The notes beneath the pieces are model-generated. The model was not told the origin of the DNA. It searched no databases and worked only from the letters and a program-made list of their open reading frames with translations. A stretch of DNA of 64,000 nucleotides, from contig JAFGFG010000003.1 of NCBI GenBank assembly GCA_016931255.1, forward strand, positions 1 through 64,000. Reading direction: 5' to 3'. Made by a program: the position numbers and the translations under genes. This document shows, piece by piece, positions 42,837 to 50,014 of the stretch; position 1 is the stretch's first letter; every line of letters starts with the position of its first letter. This stretch comes from Candidatus Aenigmatarchaeota archaeon. GTDB taxonomy: Archaea > Aenigmatarchaeota > Aenigmatarchaeia > QMZP01 > JAFGSV01.

Positions 42837-43097
42837 ATGAGCATGATTACAGACATACTTGAAGTGTTCGATGGCAGGCTGCGCTTCCATCTCTTTCTCG
42901 ACGGCAAACCGGCAGTCGACATAGTCATCCACGCAGGAGAGGTGGTGGCTGAGATAAAGAGCCCGTTGCTTGCGCTGGAGATGGGCATCCAGCATATAGG
43001 AAAGGAAAGCAAAATCAACAGTTATGTTCTTGAGATGATAAAGAAGGCTGGCTGGAAGGTCAAGGTCAAGTACAAGATTTTCGAGCTTGAACTGTGA
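42837..43097 (+). CDS. Small hypothetical protein
   Basis: About 86 aa. Alternating strands (DGRLRFHLFLDGKPAVDIVIHAGEV runs ~10-34) and a helix with KINSYVLEMIKKAGWKVKVKY near the end suggest a compact alpha/beta fold. The ATG at 42837 or 42843 is likely, since a longer frame begins inside the preceding gene with no ribosome site. Probably in an operon with the 62-aa gene. Function unknown. It ends exactly where the convergent gene ends. Confidence 0.55.
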   Translation: MSMITDILEVFDGRLRFHLFLDGKPAVDIVIHAGEVVAEIKSPLLALEMGIQHIGKESKINSYVLEMIKKAGWKVKVKYKIFELEL

Positions 43098-43547
43098 CTA
43101 CTTATAGTGCCATATATCCTTGTCAATGCCTATTTCCTTTCCGAGACTGTTTATCCGGCCTCTCCATGCAGAGCCCTTTTCATTTATTGATGAAGCTATC
43201 TCCTGAATTGCATCTGCGCGGCTTCTGATGTCATCTCCCATGTCATCATTTCGATAGTTTTCGAGGAGATACTCGACATTTTCCTCAAGAAGCGCTATCA
43301 TTTCGCTCACACCGCGTATCTCGCTGAAATATTCCTTCCCGGCCATCTCAGGAGTGAATGCATCATAGACTTCCTTGACGTTCCTGAGGCTGTTCCTTAT
43401 GTATTCTTCAGTCTCTTCAACATCTGAAGGTTCTGCCATTCCGTTGGCAAGTATCTGACTTAAGCCTGATATGTGATTCAGGTACGCTCCGAAGTCTTTC
43501 TTGTAGAATGACTTCATTTTCCTGTAGATTTCACCTGCATTACTCAT
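43098..43547 (-). CDS. Hypothetical helical protein
   Basis: 149 aa, almost all helix and strongly acidic in places (EPSDVEETEEYI, NYRNDDMGDDI). No membrane segment and no recognised motif. A GGTGTC ribosome-like site directly precedes the ATG, and CATTTAATAAAG ~24 bp upstream is a possible TATA box. It lies between convergent small genes and the exonuclease gene. It could be a helical-bundle adaptor, but nothing in sequence proves this. Confidence 0.55.
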   Translation of the reverse strand: MSNAGEIYRKMKSFYKKDFGAYLNHISGLSQILANGMAEPSDVEETEEYIRNSLRNVKEVYDAFTPEMAGKEYFSEIRGVSEMIALLEENVEYLLENYRNDDMGDDIRSRADAIQEIASSINEKGSAWRGRINSLGKEIGIDKDIWHYK

Positions 43548-43590
43548 GACACCTTATACAGGGTTACATTTAATAAAGGAAGGCAGCTGC

Positions 43591-44577
43591 CTACTTCAGG
43601 TATATGTGGCCGACTTTCTTGTTCCATATCCACGCATCTTCTGTGTTCGCCTCGCGCTTCATGCGCAGGAAAAGGTCTATCTGGGCATCGCAGTCATCCG
43701 CATAGAAAATGGCAAGCGCCTCGGGAATCTGCGGCTCCTTGACAGCACCGTATTCCTTCTTGCCGTGATGGCTCAGCATTATGTGCAGAAGTTTGAGCTT
43801 TAGCTCCTCAGGCATGCCGGGAATGGTCTTGAGCTTTTCAGCAAGCATATCGTATCCTGATGTTATGTGGCCTATCATCATTCCCTCTTCTGTGACATCT
43901 ATCACGCCGCCTGACAACTCAAGCTCCCTTGTTTTTCCTGTGTCATGTATAAATGCGCCTGTTACAGCGAGGTCCCTGTCAAGTTCTGTATGTACATCGC
44001 ATATGGAAACAACAATCTTCATGCAGTTCAGCGTGTGCTCCATGAGACCGCCTATATAGTTCTGATGATATTCCATAGCTGCGGGAGTTTTTGTGAAAAG
44101 TGACATGAATTTTTCATCCTGAAGATACTTCTCAGCGACATTCTTCAGGTGCGGATTCTTCACACCGGAGAGCATGGACTTTATATCCGAAAGCATTGAC
44201 GAAGCGTCCTTTTGGCTGCTTGCGATGAAATCCTCAACATTGTACTCATCATTTTTACACTTCTCAATCAGTCCCTTTGACGGGTCAACAGAAACAGAGA
44301 ATTTTCCCGTGCCTTTGGGATATTCCTGAATGACACCCTTCACATGCACGATGTCCCCTTTTCCTATGCTGTCGTAGACCTTATCAGTCTCCTTGTCAAC
44401 TCTTCCCCAGAACTTGGCTGTTATCTCTCCTGTCCTGTCCGAAAGCCTGATTTCAAACCACGTCCCTGTCTTGTCAGCGCCCTTGTATGGCGTCGGAGGC
44501 TTCTTGTATTTTACAGCGAACTGGCTGTTGACCTCTTCCCCGTCTTTCGAGAACTTGCCTGCAAACTGGACTTTCAT
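43591..44577 (-). CDS. OB-fold plus HD-domain 3'-5' exoribonuclease (YhaM-like)
   Basis: 328 aa. The N-terminal OB-fold (~38-100) contains GTWFEIRLSDRTGEITAKFWG. The HD phosphohydrolase domain (~165-310) has GGLMEHTLN (H181), HDTGK (H211-D212), GHITSGYD and SHHGKKEYG, matching YhaM/Cbf1 exonucleases of Gram-positive bacteria. These degrade RNA or single-stranded DNA from the 3' end using Mn or Zn. GATTTAAATG ~25 bp before the ATG suggests a leaderless mRNA. The family is patchy in archaea, so past transfer is possible. Confidence 0.86.
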   Translation of the reverse strand: MKVQFAGKFSKDGEEVNSQFAVKYKKPPTPYKGADKTGTWFEIRLSDRTGEITAKFWGRVDKETDKVYDSIGKGDIVHVKGVIQEYPKGTGKFSVSVDPSKGLIEKCKNDEYNVEDFIASSQKDASSMLSDIKSMLSGVKNPHLKNVAEKYLQDEKFMSLFTKTPAAMEYHQNYIGGLMEHTLNCMKIVVSICDVHTELDRDLAVTGAFIHDTGKTRELELSGGVIDVTEEGMMIGHITSGYDMLAEKLKTIPGMPEELKLKLLHIMLSHHGKKEYGAVKEPQIPEALAIFYADDCDAQIDLFLRMKREANTEDAWIWNKKVGHIYLK

Positions 44578-44609
44578 GTGTTATGATTGTGGCTGTGATT
44601 TAAATGGGT

Positions 44610-45086
44610 TTATATCCACATGACAAAGGTGACCTTCACTATCCTGCCACCGAAGGAGGCATACCTTATGGCAGGTATTACAACCGAGGCGTCAGCGCCT
44701 ATAGGGTTGCTTGTATTTGTGTTTAATGTTCCGTTTATGTCCCTGACTTCAAAATAGAAGTGGTAGGGCATCACATCAAGGAGGGCTCTCGACCTTGAAT
44801 AGCTCATATTGACGAACTCCCCGACTTTCTGGGTGTCGAGTTCATTGTCATCATATGCAAGCCCTATGACACTTACTGTGTCATTGGTCCAGTCTTCCGG
44901 GACACCTGGAGTCCGGATAAGGGAATCGGATACTGTCATGGTCTTCAGCTGCATCTCTCTCATCTCCTGTCCCTCGAATATGTCAGCGCTTATGAAGTTC
45001 CATGCCATTATTATCGAAAGGAGAGCAGAGAAAAATATCATCAGGGAAAGCGCCATGTCAAGTGTCCATATCTGGCCTTTTCTCAT
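44610..45086 (-). CDS. Type IV pilin-like membrane protein
   Basis: 158 aa. It begins MRKGQIWTLDMALSL, with a class III (prepilin) pattern: basic residues, G|Q cleavage context, then a ~22-residue hydrophobic helix. The remaining ectodomain is beta-rich with sequons NDT, NMS, NGT. Archaeal pilin-like proteins with KGQ starts are common and assemble or anchor at the surface. No pilus assembly ATPase is in the window. It overlaps ribL by 4 nt, so the two are translated together, an odd pairing. Confidence 0.68.
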   Translation of the reverse strand: MRKGQIWTLDMALSLMIFFSALLSIIMAWNFISADIFEGQEMREMQLKTMTVSDSLIRTPGVPEDWTNDTVSVIGLAYDDNELDTQKVGEFVNMSYSRSRALLDVMPYHFYFEVRDINGTLNTNTSNPIGADASVVIPAIRYASFGGRIVKVTFVMWI

Positions 45087-45478
45087 TTTTTACCACCTGT
45101 TATCTTTTTGGTCGAGTATCCCTTTAATTTTTGAATTCGTACTATCCTGCAGAAAAGACCTTCACTGTAAAGTAGCTTTCTTATCTCCTCGGCATCCTGA
45201 TCGTATCCGAGTGCTATGACATCCGGCTTCTCTTCCCTGACGATTTTCATCATGTCGTCATCGTCACCTATGACCACCTTGTCCACGAAAGAGAGAACGC
45301 CTATCCTTTCTGCCCTGTATTCCGCGCTCTCAAGAAGATTCTTCCTGCTTCTGACCTTTTTGTCTGAGGCAACCACGACCACAAGCCTGTCGCCAAGCTT
45401 CTTTGCTTTCTCCAGGAAGAATATATGCCCGGGATGCAGGATGTTGAATGCCCCCCCGGCCAGCACCTTTTTTGGCAT
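45083..45478 (-). CDS. ribL: FAD synthase, archaeal RibL type
   Basis: Adenylates FMN to FAD. 131 aa with a single nucleotidyltransferase domain. GGAFNILHPGHIFFLEKAKKLG (HxGH at ~15-18) is the ATP site. VVVVASDKKV (~33-42), PDVIALGYDQ and the end KGYSTKKI (in place of ISSTxIR) match RibL-type cytidylyltransferase-like proteins. A glycerol-3-phosphate cytidylyltransferase is the alternative but less likely. The ATG lies 28 bp from a TATA-like box shared with the divergent MgtE-like gene. Confidence 0.88.
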   Translation of the reverse strand: MPKKVLAGGAFNILHPGHIFFLEKAKKLGDRLVVVVASDKKVRSRKNLLESAEYRAERIGVLSFVDKVVIGDDDDMMKIVREEKPDVIALGYDQDAEEIRKLLYSEGLFCRIVRIQKLKGYSTKKITGGKK

Positions 45479-45533
45479 ACTTTATCCTTGGTTCCTTTCT
45501 TATAATTTATATCATCTCAGGCAATTGTTTAAA
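45479..45533. promoter_or_regulatory. Divergent promoter with central TATA box, ribL / mgtE-like
   Basis: A 55-bp gap whose only AT box, CTTATAATTTATATC (45499-45513), is centred 28 bp from both the minus-strand ATG (45478) and the plus-strand ATG (45534). Gap length and box position match the divergent promoter at 12729-12783. Confidence 0.5.
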
Positions 45534-46103
45534 ATGGTAGTAGCAAACTCCATGCTTCGCATTATCGAAGAGACGCTACCAGTAATACTTCTGTTTGCAT
45601 TCGTCGGTCTTTTCACAGGCGGCTTCCTCAACACATTAATTGAGGATACATCGGTAGCCTCCGGCCTGCTGATAATAGTTCCGGGAATTCTCGGTCTCAG
45701 GGGAAACATATCATCCGCGCTCGGAGCGAGGCTGTCATCAGGGCTGCATCTCGGCTACATATCGACGAAGCATATATCCAATGGATTGAAGACGAACATA
45801 GAGATAAGCATATTCATGAGTGTTTTCGTTTCTTTTGTGCTCTCAATACTCGCATGGCAGGTATGCTCTTTTGTCAGCGGAGCATGCATGCCGATGATAA
45901 ACTTCATGCTGATATGCGTGATAACCGGATTAGTCTCGGGTGTGATACTGTCTTTCACAACATCAGGCATCGCGATAATAAGCTACAGGAAGGGACTGGA
46001 TCCGGATAACATAACCCTCCCGGCAGCAGCCAGCATAGGTGACGTGATAACAATTGTGTGTCTTCTGATTTCAGTTAAATTCGTTCTGGGACTTGGACTA
46101 TGA
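45534..46103 (+). CDS. MgtE-like divalent-cation transporter, first half
   Basis: 189 aa with five hydrophobic helices, equal to one MgtE/SLC41 transmembrane domain without the N-terminal CBS regulatory part. Landmarks are LLIIVPGILGLRGNISSALGARLSSGLHLG (~43-72, conserved P and GN) and DPDNITLPAAASIGDV (~159-174). It pairs with the next gene, which carries the same landmarks. This is the archaeal COG1824 arrangement. A TATA-like box 24-28 bp upstream sets the ATG. Overlaps the next start by 4 nt. Confidence 0.88.
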   Translation: MVVANSMLRIIEETLPVILLFAFVGLFTGGFLNTLIEDTSVASGLLIIVPGILGLRGNISSALGARLSSGLHLGYISTKHISNGLKTNIEISIFMSVFVSFVLSILAWQVCSFVSGACMPMINFMLICVITGLVSGVILSFTTSGIAIISYRKGLDPDNITLPAAASIGDVITIVCLLISVKFVLGLGL

Positions 46104-46651
46104 TAAACGCAAAAGAGGTTATAGAGGAGAGCCTTCCTGTTCTGACTGTATGCGCTGCAATAAGCATAATGTCGGGCATGTTCCTTGGCAACAATCAGGA
46201 ATTGCTGAAAGCGCTTCCCGGGCTACTTATAATAGTGCCGTCATTCAATGCAGTTAACGGGAACATCTCCAGTGTCATGGCAAGCAGGATATCCTCAGGA
46301 CTCCACATGGGCCTCATCAAACCGCGGTTTCATGAAAGCGGCGTACTCAGAACGAACATACTGGCGATGACATTCGTCGCCGCGATATCTTTCCTTCTGC
46401 TCGGAATGGTGGCTGCCGGGATAAACAGCTACGCCGGCATTGAGATGGCAAACTTCATCGTCTTTCCGTCCATAACTTTCACAGCCGGGATTCTGACAGT
46501 TGTCATGCTGATGACAGGCTCGATATTCACAAGCTACCTGATATACAGGCACGGAATTGACCCGGATAATGTTGTTGTTCCAATACTCACCACAATAGGT
46601 GATTTTGTTGGGATTTCGATGCTGCTCTTAATAGCTTCAGCAGCAATCTAG
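46100..46651 (+). CDS. MgtE-like divalent-cation transporter, second half
   Basis: 183 aa, paralog of the preceding gene. LLIIVPSFNAVNGNISSVMASRISSGLHMG (~45-74) and DPDNVVVPILTTIGDFVG (~155-172) repeat its motifs. Five hydrophobic helices. ATGA overlap with the first half implies 1:1 production and a heterodimeric pore in the membrane. Ion is probably Mg2+ or a similar divalent cation, by family only. The third gene supplies a likely cytoplasmic regulator. Confidence 0.88.
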   Translation: MINAKEVIEESLPVLTVCAAISIMSGMFLGNNQELLKALPGLLIIVPSFNAVNGNISSVMASRISSGLHMGLIKPRFHESGVLRTNILAMTFVAAISFLLLGMVAAGINSYAGIEMANFIVFPSITFTAGILTVVMLMTGSIFTSYLIYRHGIDPDNVVVPILTTIGDFVGISMLLLIASAAI

Positions 46652-46692
46652 TAAGTTATTTAAGACAGCATATTAAATGAAAATAAGGAGTC

Positions 46693-47298
46693 GTGGTAAA
46701 AATACCAAAATCCGAATACAAAAGCGAGAAAATTCTAGAGGATCTGCTCGGAAAAGAGAAGAATGTCGTTGACCTTATTGTCGAGATGAAGGACATGGTA
46801 AATCTCGCCATAGCACTCGGCTTCTCTGCGCTTCTCATGCAGGACCAGAAGCTTGTGGAGAAAATTCACGAGCTTGAAGAGGAGATAGACATCCGGCAGT
46901 ATGAGGTTGAGGCAGAATGCATGCTTGCGACCAAGACGCCAAAGGATGCGCTTGAACTTACATCCGTGCTGAGGCTTTCAAGCGCTATGGAAGACATATC
47001 CAATGCCATAAAAGAGCTTATAGATTCACTGTCAAGGGGGATACCGATACACCCCACGATTCTCAAGGGGCTTAAGGACTCGATAGAGGTTGCCGATTTC
47101 GTTGAAATAAAGAAACGCTCAAAGGTGATAGGCAAGACCATAGAAGAGCTCACAGAAGGCCACGTAAGTGTTATAGGCCTCAAGAGGGATGACAAGTGGA
47201 GATACCTTCCAAAGAAGGATGATGCGATATCAGCAGGCGATGTGCTGATCATATCCGGAAGGAAGAATGATGTAAGCAGTATAATCAAGAAGTCTTAG
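46693..47298 (+). CDS. PhoU plus TrkA-C domain regulator
   Basis: 201 aa. A PhoU-like helical bundle (~10-110, with AMEDISNAIKELIDSL) is followed by a TrkA-C/RCK-C ligand domain (~120-200: RSKVIGKTIEEL, GDVLIISGRKNDV). Archaeal COG3273 proteins of this build sit next to split MgtE transporters and probably gate them on ligand binding. A GTG start is used, with AAGGAG (46684-46689) as ribosome site. The 3' end overlaps the convergent 50-aa gene by 14 nt. Confidence 0.88.
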   Translation: MVKIPKSEYKSEKILEDLLGKEKNVVDLIVEMKDMVNLAIALGFSALLMQDQKLVEKIHELEEEIDIRQYEVEAECMLATKTPKDALELTSVLRLSSAMEDISNAIKELIDSLSRGIPIHPTILKGLKDSIEVADFVEIKKRSKVIGKTIEELTEGHVSVIGLKRDDKWRYLPKKDDAISAGDVLIISGRKNDVSSIIKKS

Positions 47299-47437
47299 GC
47301 TTCCTCTTTGTCTGTGGGTTAAGGAACGGCGCAGGAAAAACACTCTCAGAGCGCTTCCTCAGTTTATGAATATAAACAGCTGCTGCCAGAAATATGACTG
47401 AAGCGGATGCAGCCAGACAGATTGTTATGGTTTCCAT
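47285..47437 (-). CDS. 50-aa single-helix membrane protein, end of coiled-coil operon
   Basis: A short gene easily missed because of its size. METITICLAASASVIFLAA opens a single membrane helix (~4-23), followed by a basic tail (HKLRKRSES, then TKRKPKTS). Its ATG (47435-47437) is 2 nt beyond the stop of the 857-aa coiled-coil gene, and AAGGTGTGA over that stop is a good ribosome site, so translation is coupled. It would place a short positive segment inside the cell beside the coiled-coil proteins. Function unknown; an anchor role is inference. Confidence 0.65.
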   Translation of the reverse strand: METITICLAASASVIFLAAAVYIHKLRKRSESVFPAPFLNPQTKRKPKTS

Positions 47438-47439
47438 GG

Positions 47440-50013
47440 TCACACCTTGTCGATGTCATCCTTCGCCAGGTCCACGACCATCACACGCTCGTCAGCACCT
47501 CTTCTCTCGATGTTGTCGACCTGCCTTCTCATTTCAGCATCCTTCTCTGAAATCCTGTCAAGCTTCTTTTCCACAAGGTCCAGTCTCGTTACAATTCTTG
47601 AGAAATCCGTAAGCCTCTTCTCGTTCTCGTCAAGCTTGAGTTCAAGTATGCCCATCTTCTTGGAGAGGTCTGCTTTTGTGTTGAGGAATGCCTTGACAGC
47701 TGTGCTGAACTTGTTGCCTTCCTCATTCCTGCTCGTGTCGAACTTTCCGCGCATCTCTGTGAGTCCTGCTGCAATGTCTGTCCTCAGCTCGCCTATGTTC
47801 TTTTCGAAAATCTTTGACTTCTCTCCAATCTTCACAAGGTCTGTCCTGAGGTTCTGGAGTGACGAAAGGTTTCTGGTTATCGTGTCCTTGTCCTTTTCAG
47901 CTGTGCTGAGCCTCTGCTCTATCCTGACAACAGTGTCAATCTTCTGTTTAAGACTTTCTATGGACTTGTCTTTTGCTGCAAGTTCATTCTTTATCTGAGA
48001 TATATCACCGGAGAGCATGGACTCCGTAGCCTTTGAGCGCTCAGCAAGTGTAGCTTCCATATTGTCAGCCTTCTGGCGCAGGCTTGTCTCAATGAATTTT
48101 ATCCTGTCCTCAAGCTTCGCTTCCATTGCATCTGTAAGCGCCTGCTTCGTCTGCTCAACATCTCCAAGCCTTATCTGCAGCTTCTCAAGGTCAGCTGACT
48201 TATTCTGGAGTTTCTCAACTGCTGACTGAAGCTTTCTGCTTCCGGTGGTTTCAGAAGCCATGTCCTTTTTCAGTGAATTTATGGTAAGCGTGATTCCCTG
48301 AATATCCTGGTCAATCTTAGCGAGTGCAGCTGAATTGAATGCAGTGTCTTTTTTTATTGCACTCACATTGTATTTTATCTTATCGTCTATTGCAGAATTA
48401 GCACCATCCATTGCAATTTTCATGGTGCCAAGGTCTTTTGAGAGCGAAGCAATTTTCTTGTCAAGTAACTTTATCTCTTCTATTTTTGCTGCAATCCCGC
48501 TGACAGCTTTCTCTGATACGGATAGCCTTGCAGCAAGACTGTCAATTGACCGGACGCTTTTCTTGGTTGTGTCATGGTCAGCTTTTATGGAGCTTATCAT
48601 TTTTGTCGCACTTGCAAGGTCTTTTCTGAGTCCGGCGAGAACGAGATTCACACCGGTGACTCCTGAATCGGCCCTGGTAGCAACAGCTTTCAGGGATGCC
48701 ATGTCATCGCGGGACTTCGCTTCGAAAGCCTTTCTCTTCTCGCTGAACACTTTCATGTCCTCGGATAGCTTGTCTACCCTTCCCAGGCCGCTGACAATCG
48801 TATCCCTGACCTGTTCTATCTCAGCAACACGGCCTGCGATATCCCTGTATGAATTGACCTTTTCCCAGAGAAGCACAAGCTCGCTTTTGTTATCATCCGT
48901 TGCCTTCTTCAGGGCTGTTGTATTGCCCTTCAGGTCCTTAAGCCCTGAATCACTCTTTTCCATTTTGGTTTTCATTTTATTTATGTCAGCAAGCTCCCTG
49001 CTAAGGAGCTTGTTCATAGCAACAATATCCGCGGAAATTTTTGTCTCAAGCGTGCGTCCTTTTTCAGTGAGATTTTCCTCAAGGAATTTGAGCCTCTCCT
49101 GCATCTGGGTCTCCATTGAAGCAGTTTTCCCTGCCATCTGGTTGTCAAGAACCTTGGCCTTTTCAAGAAGCCTTGATTCAAGGAACTTGTCTGCATCACT
49201 GAGTCTTGTTTCGAGATCCTTGGTTTTCTGCTTGAGTGCTGACATGTCATTCTTTATGGATTTTATGGATTCCACTCCCTGCACAAGCCCGCTCTTCACA
49301 TCTTCTATGTGCTTTATCTTTGACTCGAGCACGCCAAGCAGTTCAAGCTTCTTGGCAGTTGCCGCAGCGGCTGTTTTTACATTGGTCATTCTTTCATTCT
49401 CAGCCATTATGTCCTTTTTCAGTGACTGAAGCGTAAGCATGGTCTTTTCAAGGGCGCTGTCATGTTCCTTTATCACAGCAGTCTGGGTATCTGAGAGTTT
49501 CTTCACCATCTCCATGCCTGAAGTGAACTTCTTATCGACAGCATCTATTGCATTTCTGGATGAAGAATCAACAGCTGAAATCTTCTCATTGGCAGATGTG
49601 ATTAATGTACTTATGTCCTGAAGGAATTTTGAAACACTGTTCTCGAATTTTCTTGTGTCGCTTATACCCCTCGCAGCTTCTGCAGCAGCATCAGTTGCCT
49701 TCTGTATCTTCTGGCTGACAATATCCAGTATCTTCTTCTGGTCTTCAAGCCTTTTCTGTATTCCGGTTATCTCAGAGCCGAGATTCGCACCGAGGTTACT
49801 GACGTTATCATCGTTTGTTTTCAGTTGCTCCTTCATTCCGGATATGTCTGCGGTGAACCCCTCACTTCTCCCTGCAAGGGCCCTTATCTGGGCGGTGTTG
49901 TCGTCAGTCATCCTGTGAAGTTCCTGTGTAAGAAAACCGTAGTTTTTTTCAAGATCTTCTTTCTGTTTTTTCAGGCCCGTTATCCCACTTCTGACCTTAC
50001 TGAAGCTGCTCAT
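47440..50013 (-). CDS. Very large coiled-coil protein (857 aa)
   Basis: Nearly the whole protein is heptad-repeat helix with no membrane segment or enzyme motif. Internal repetition is visible: MQERLKFLEENLTEKGRTLE and a later KLEDRIKFIETSLRQKAD align, as do many LxSLKxDM / IxSIKxD segments. The order suggests a rod built by duplication, like SMC-, tropomyosin- or crescentin-type scaffolds but without ATPase heads. It is the fourth gene of a tight operon (1-nt gap upstream, 2-nt downstream). Its partners are two other large coiled-coil proteins of similar type. Confidence 0.75.
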   Translation of the reverse strand: MSSFSKVRSGITGLKKQKEDLEKNYGFLTQELHRMTDDNTAQIRALAGRSEGFTADISGMKEQLKTNDDNVSNLGANLGSEITGIQKRLEDQKKILDIVSQKIQKATDAAAEAARGISDTRKFENSVSKFLQDISTLITSANEKISAVDSSSRNAIDAVDKKFTSGMEMVKKLSDTQTAVIKEHDSALEKTMLTLQSLKKDIMAENERMTNVKTAAAATAKKLELLGVLESKIKHIEDVKSGLVQGVESIKSIKNDMSALKQKTKDLETRLSDADKFLESRLLEKAKVLDNQMAGKTASMETQMQERLKFLEENLTEKGRTLETKISADIVAMNKLLSRELADINKMKTKMEKSDSGLKDLKGNTTALKKATDDNKSELVLLWEKVNSYRDIAGRVAEIEQVRDTIVSGLGRVDKLSEDMKVFSEKRKAFEAKSRDDMASLKAVATRADSGVTGVNLVLAGLRKDLASATKMISSIKADHDTTKKSVRSIDSLAARLSVSEKAVSGIAAKIEEIKLLDKKIASLSKDLGTMKIAMDGANSAIDDKIKYNVSAIKKDTAFNSAALAKIDQDIQGITLTINSLKKDMASETTGSRKLQSAVEKLQNKSADLEKLQIRLGDVEQTKQALTDAMEAKLEDRIKFIETSLRQKADNMEATLAERSKATESMLSGDISQIKNELAAKDKSIESLKQKIDTVVRIEQRLSTAEKDKDTITRNLSSLQNLRTDLVKIGEKSKIFEKNIGELRTDIAAGLTEMRGKFDTSRNEEGNKFSTAVKAFLNTKADLSKKMGILELKLDENEKRLTDFSRIVTRLDLVEKKLDRISEKDAEMRRQVDNIERRGADERVMVVDLAKDDIDKV

Positions 50014-50014
50014 A

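Noticed and set aside
45216-45533. N-terminal extension of the first MgtE-like gene by 106 codons
   Set aside because: It runs antisense through ribL. The ATG at 45534 has a correctly spaced TATA box and matches the family start.
48335-49429. Long plus-strand open frames opposite the coiled-coil genes (also 40164-40745, 52375-52791 and 52792-53412)
   Set aside because: Their products are Ser/Leu/Phe-rich low-complexity sequence, as expected from the antisense of Lys/Glu/Asp-rich coiled coils. They have no ribosome sites and no family likeness.
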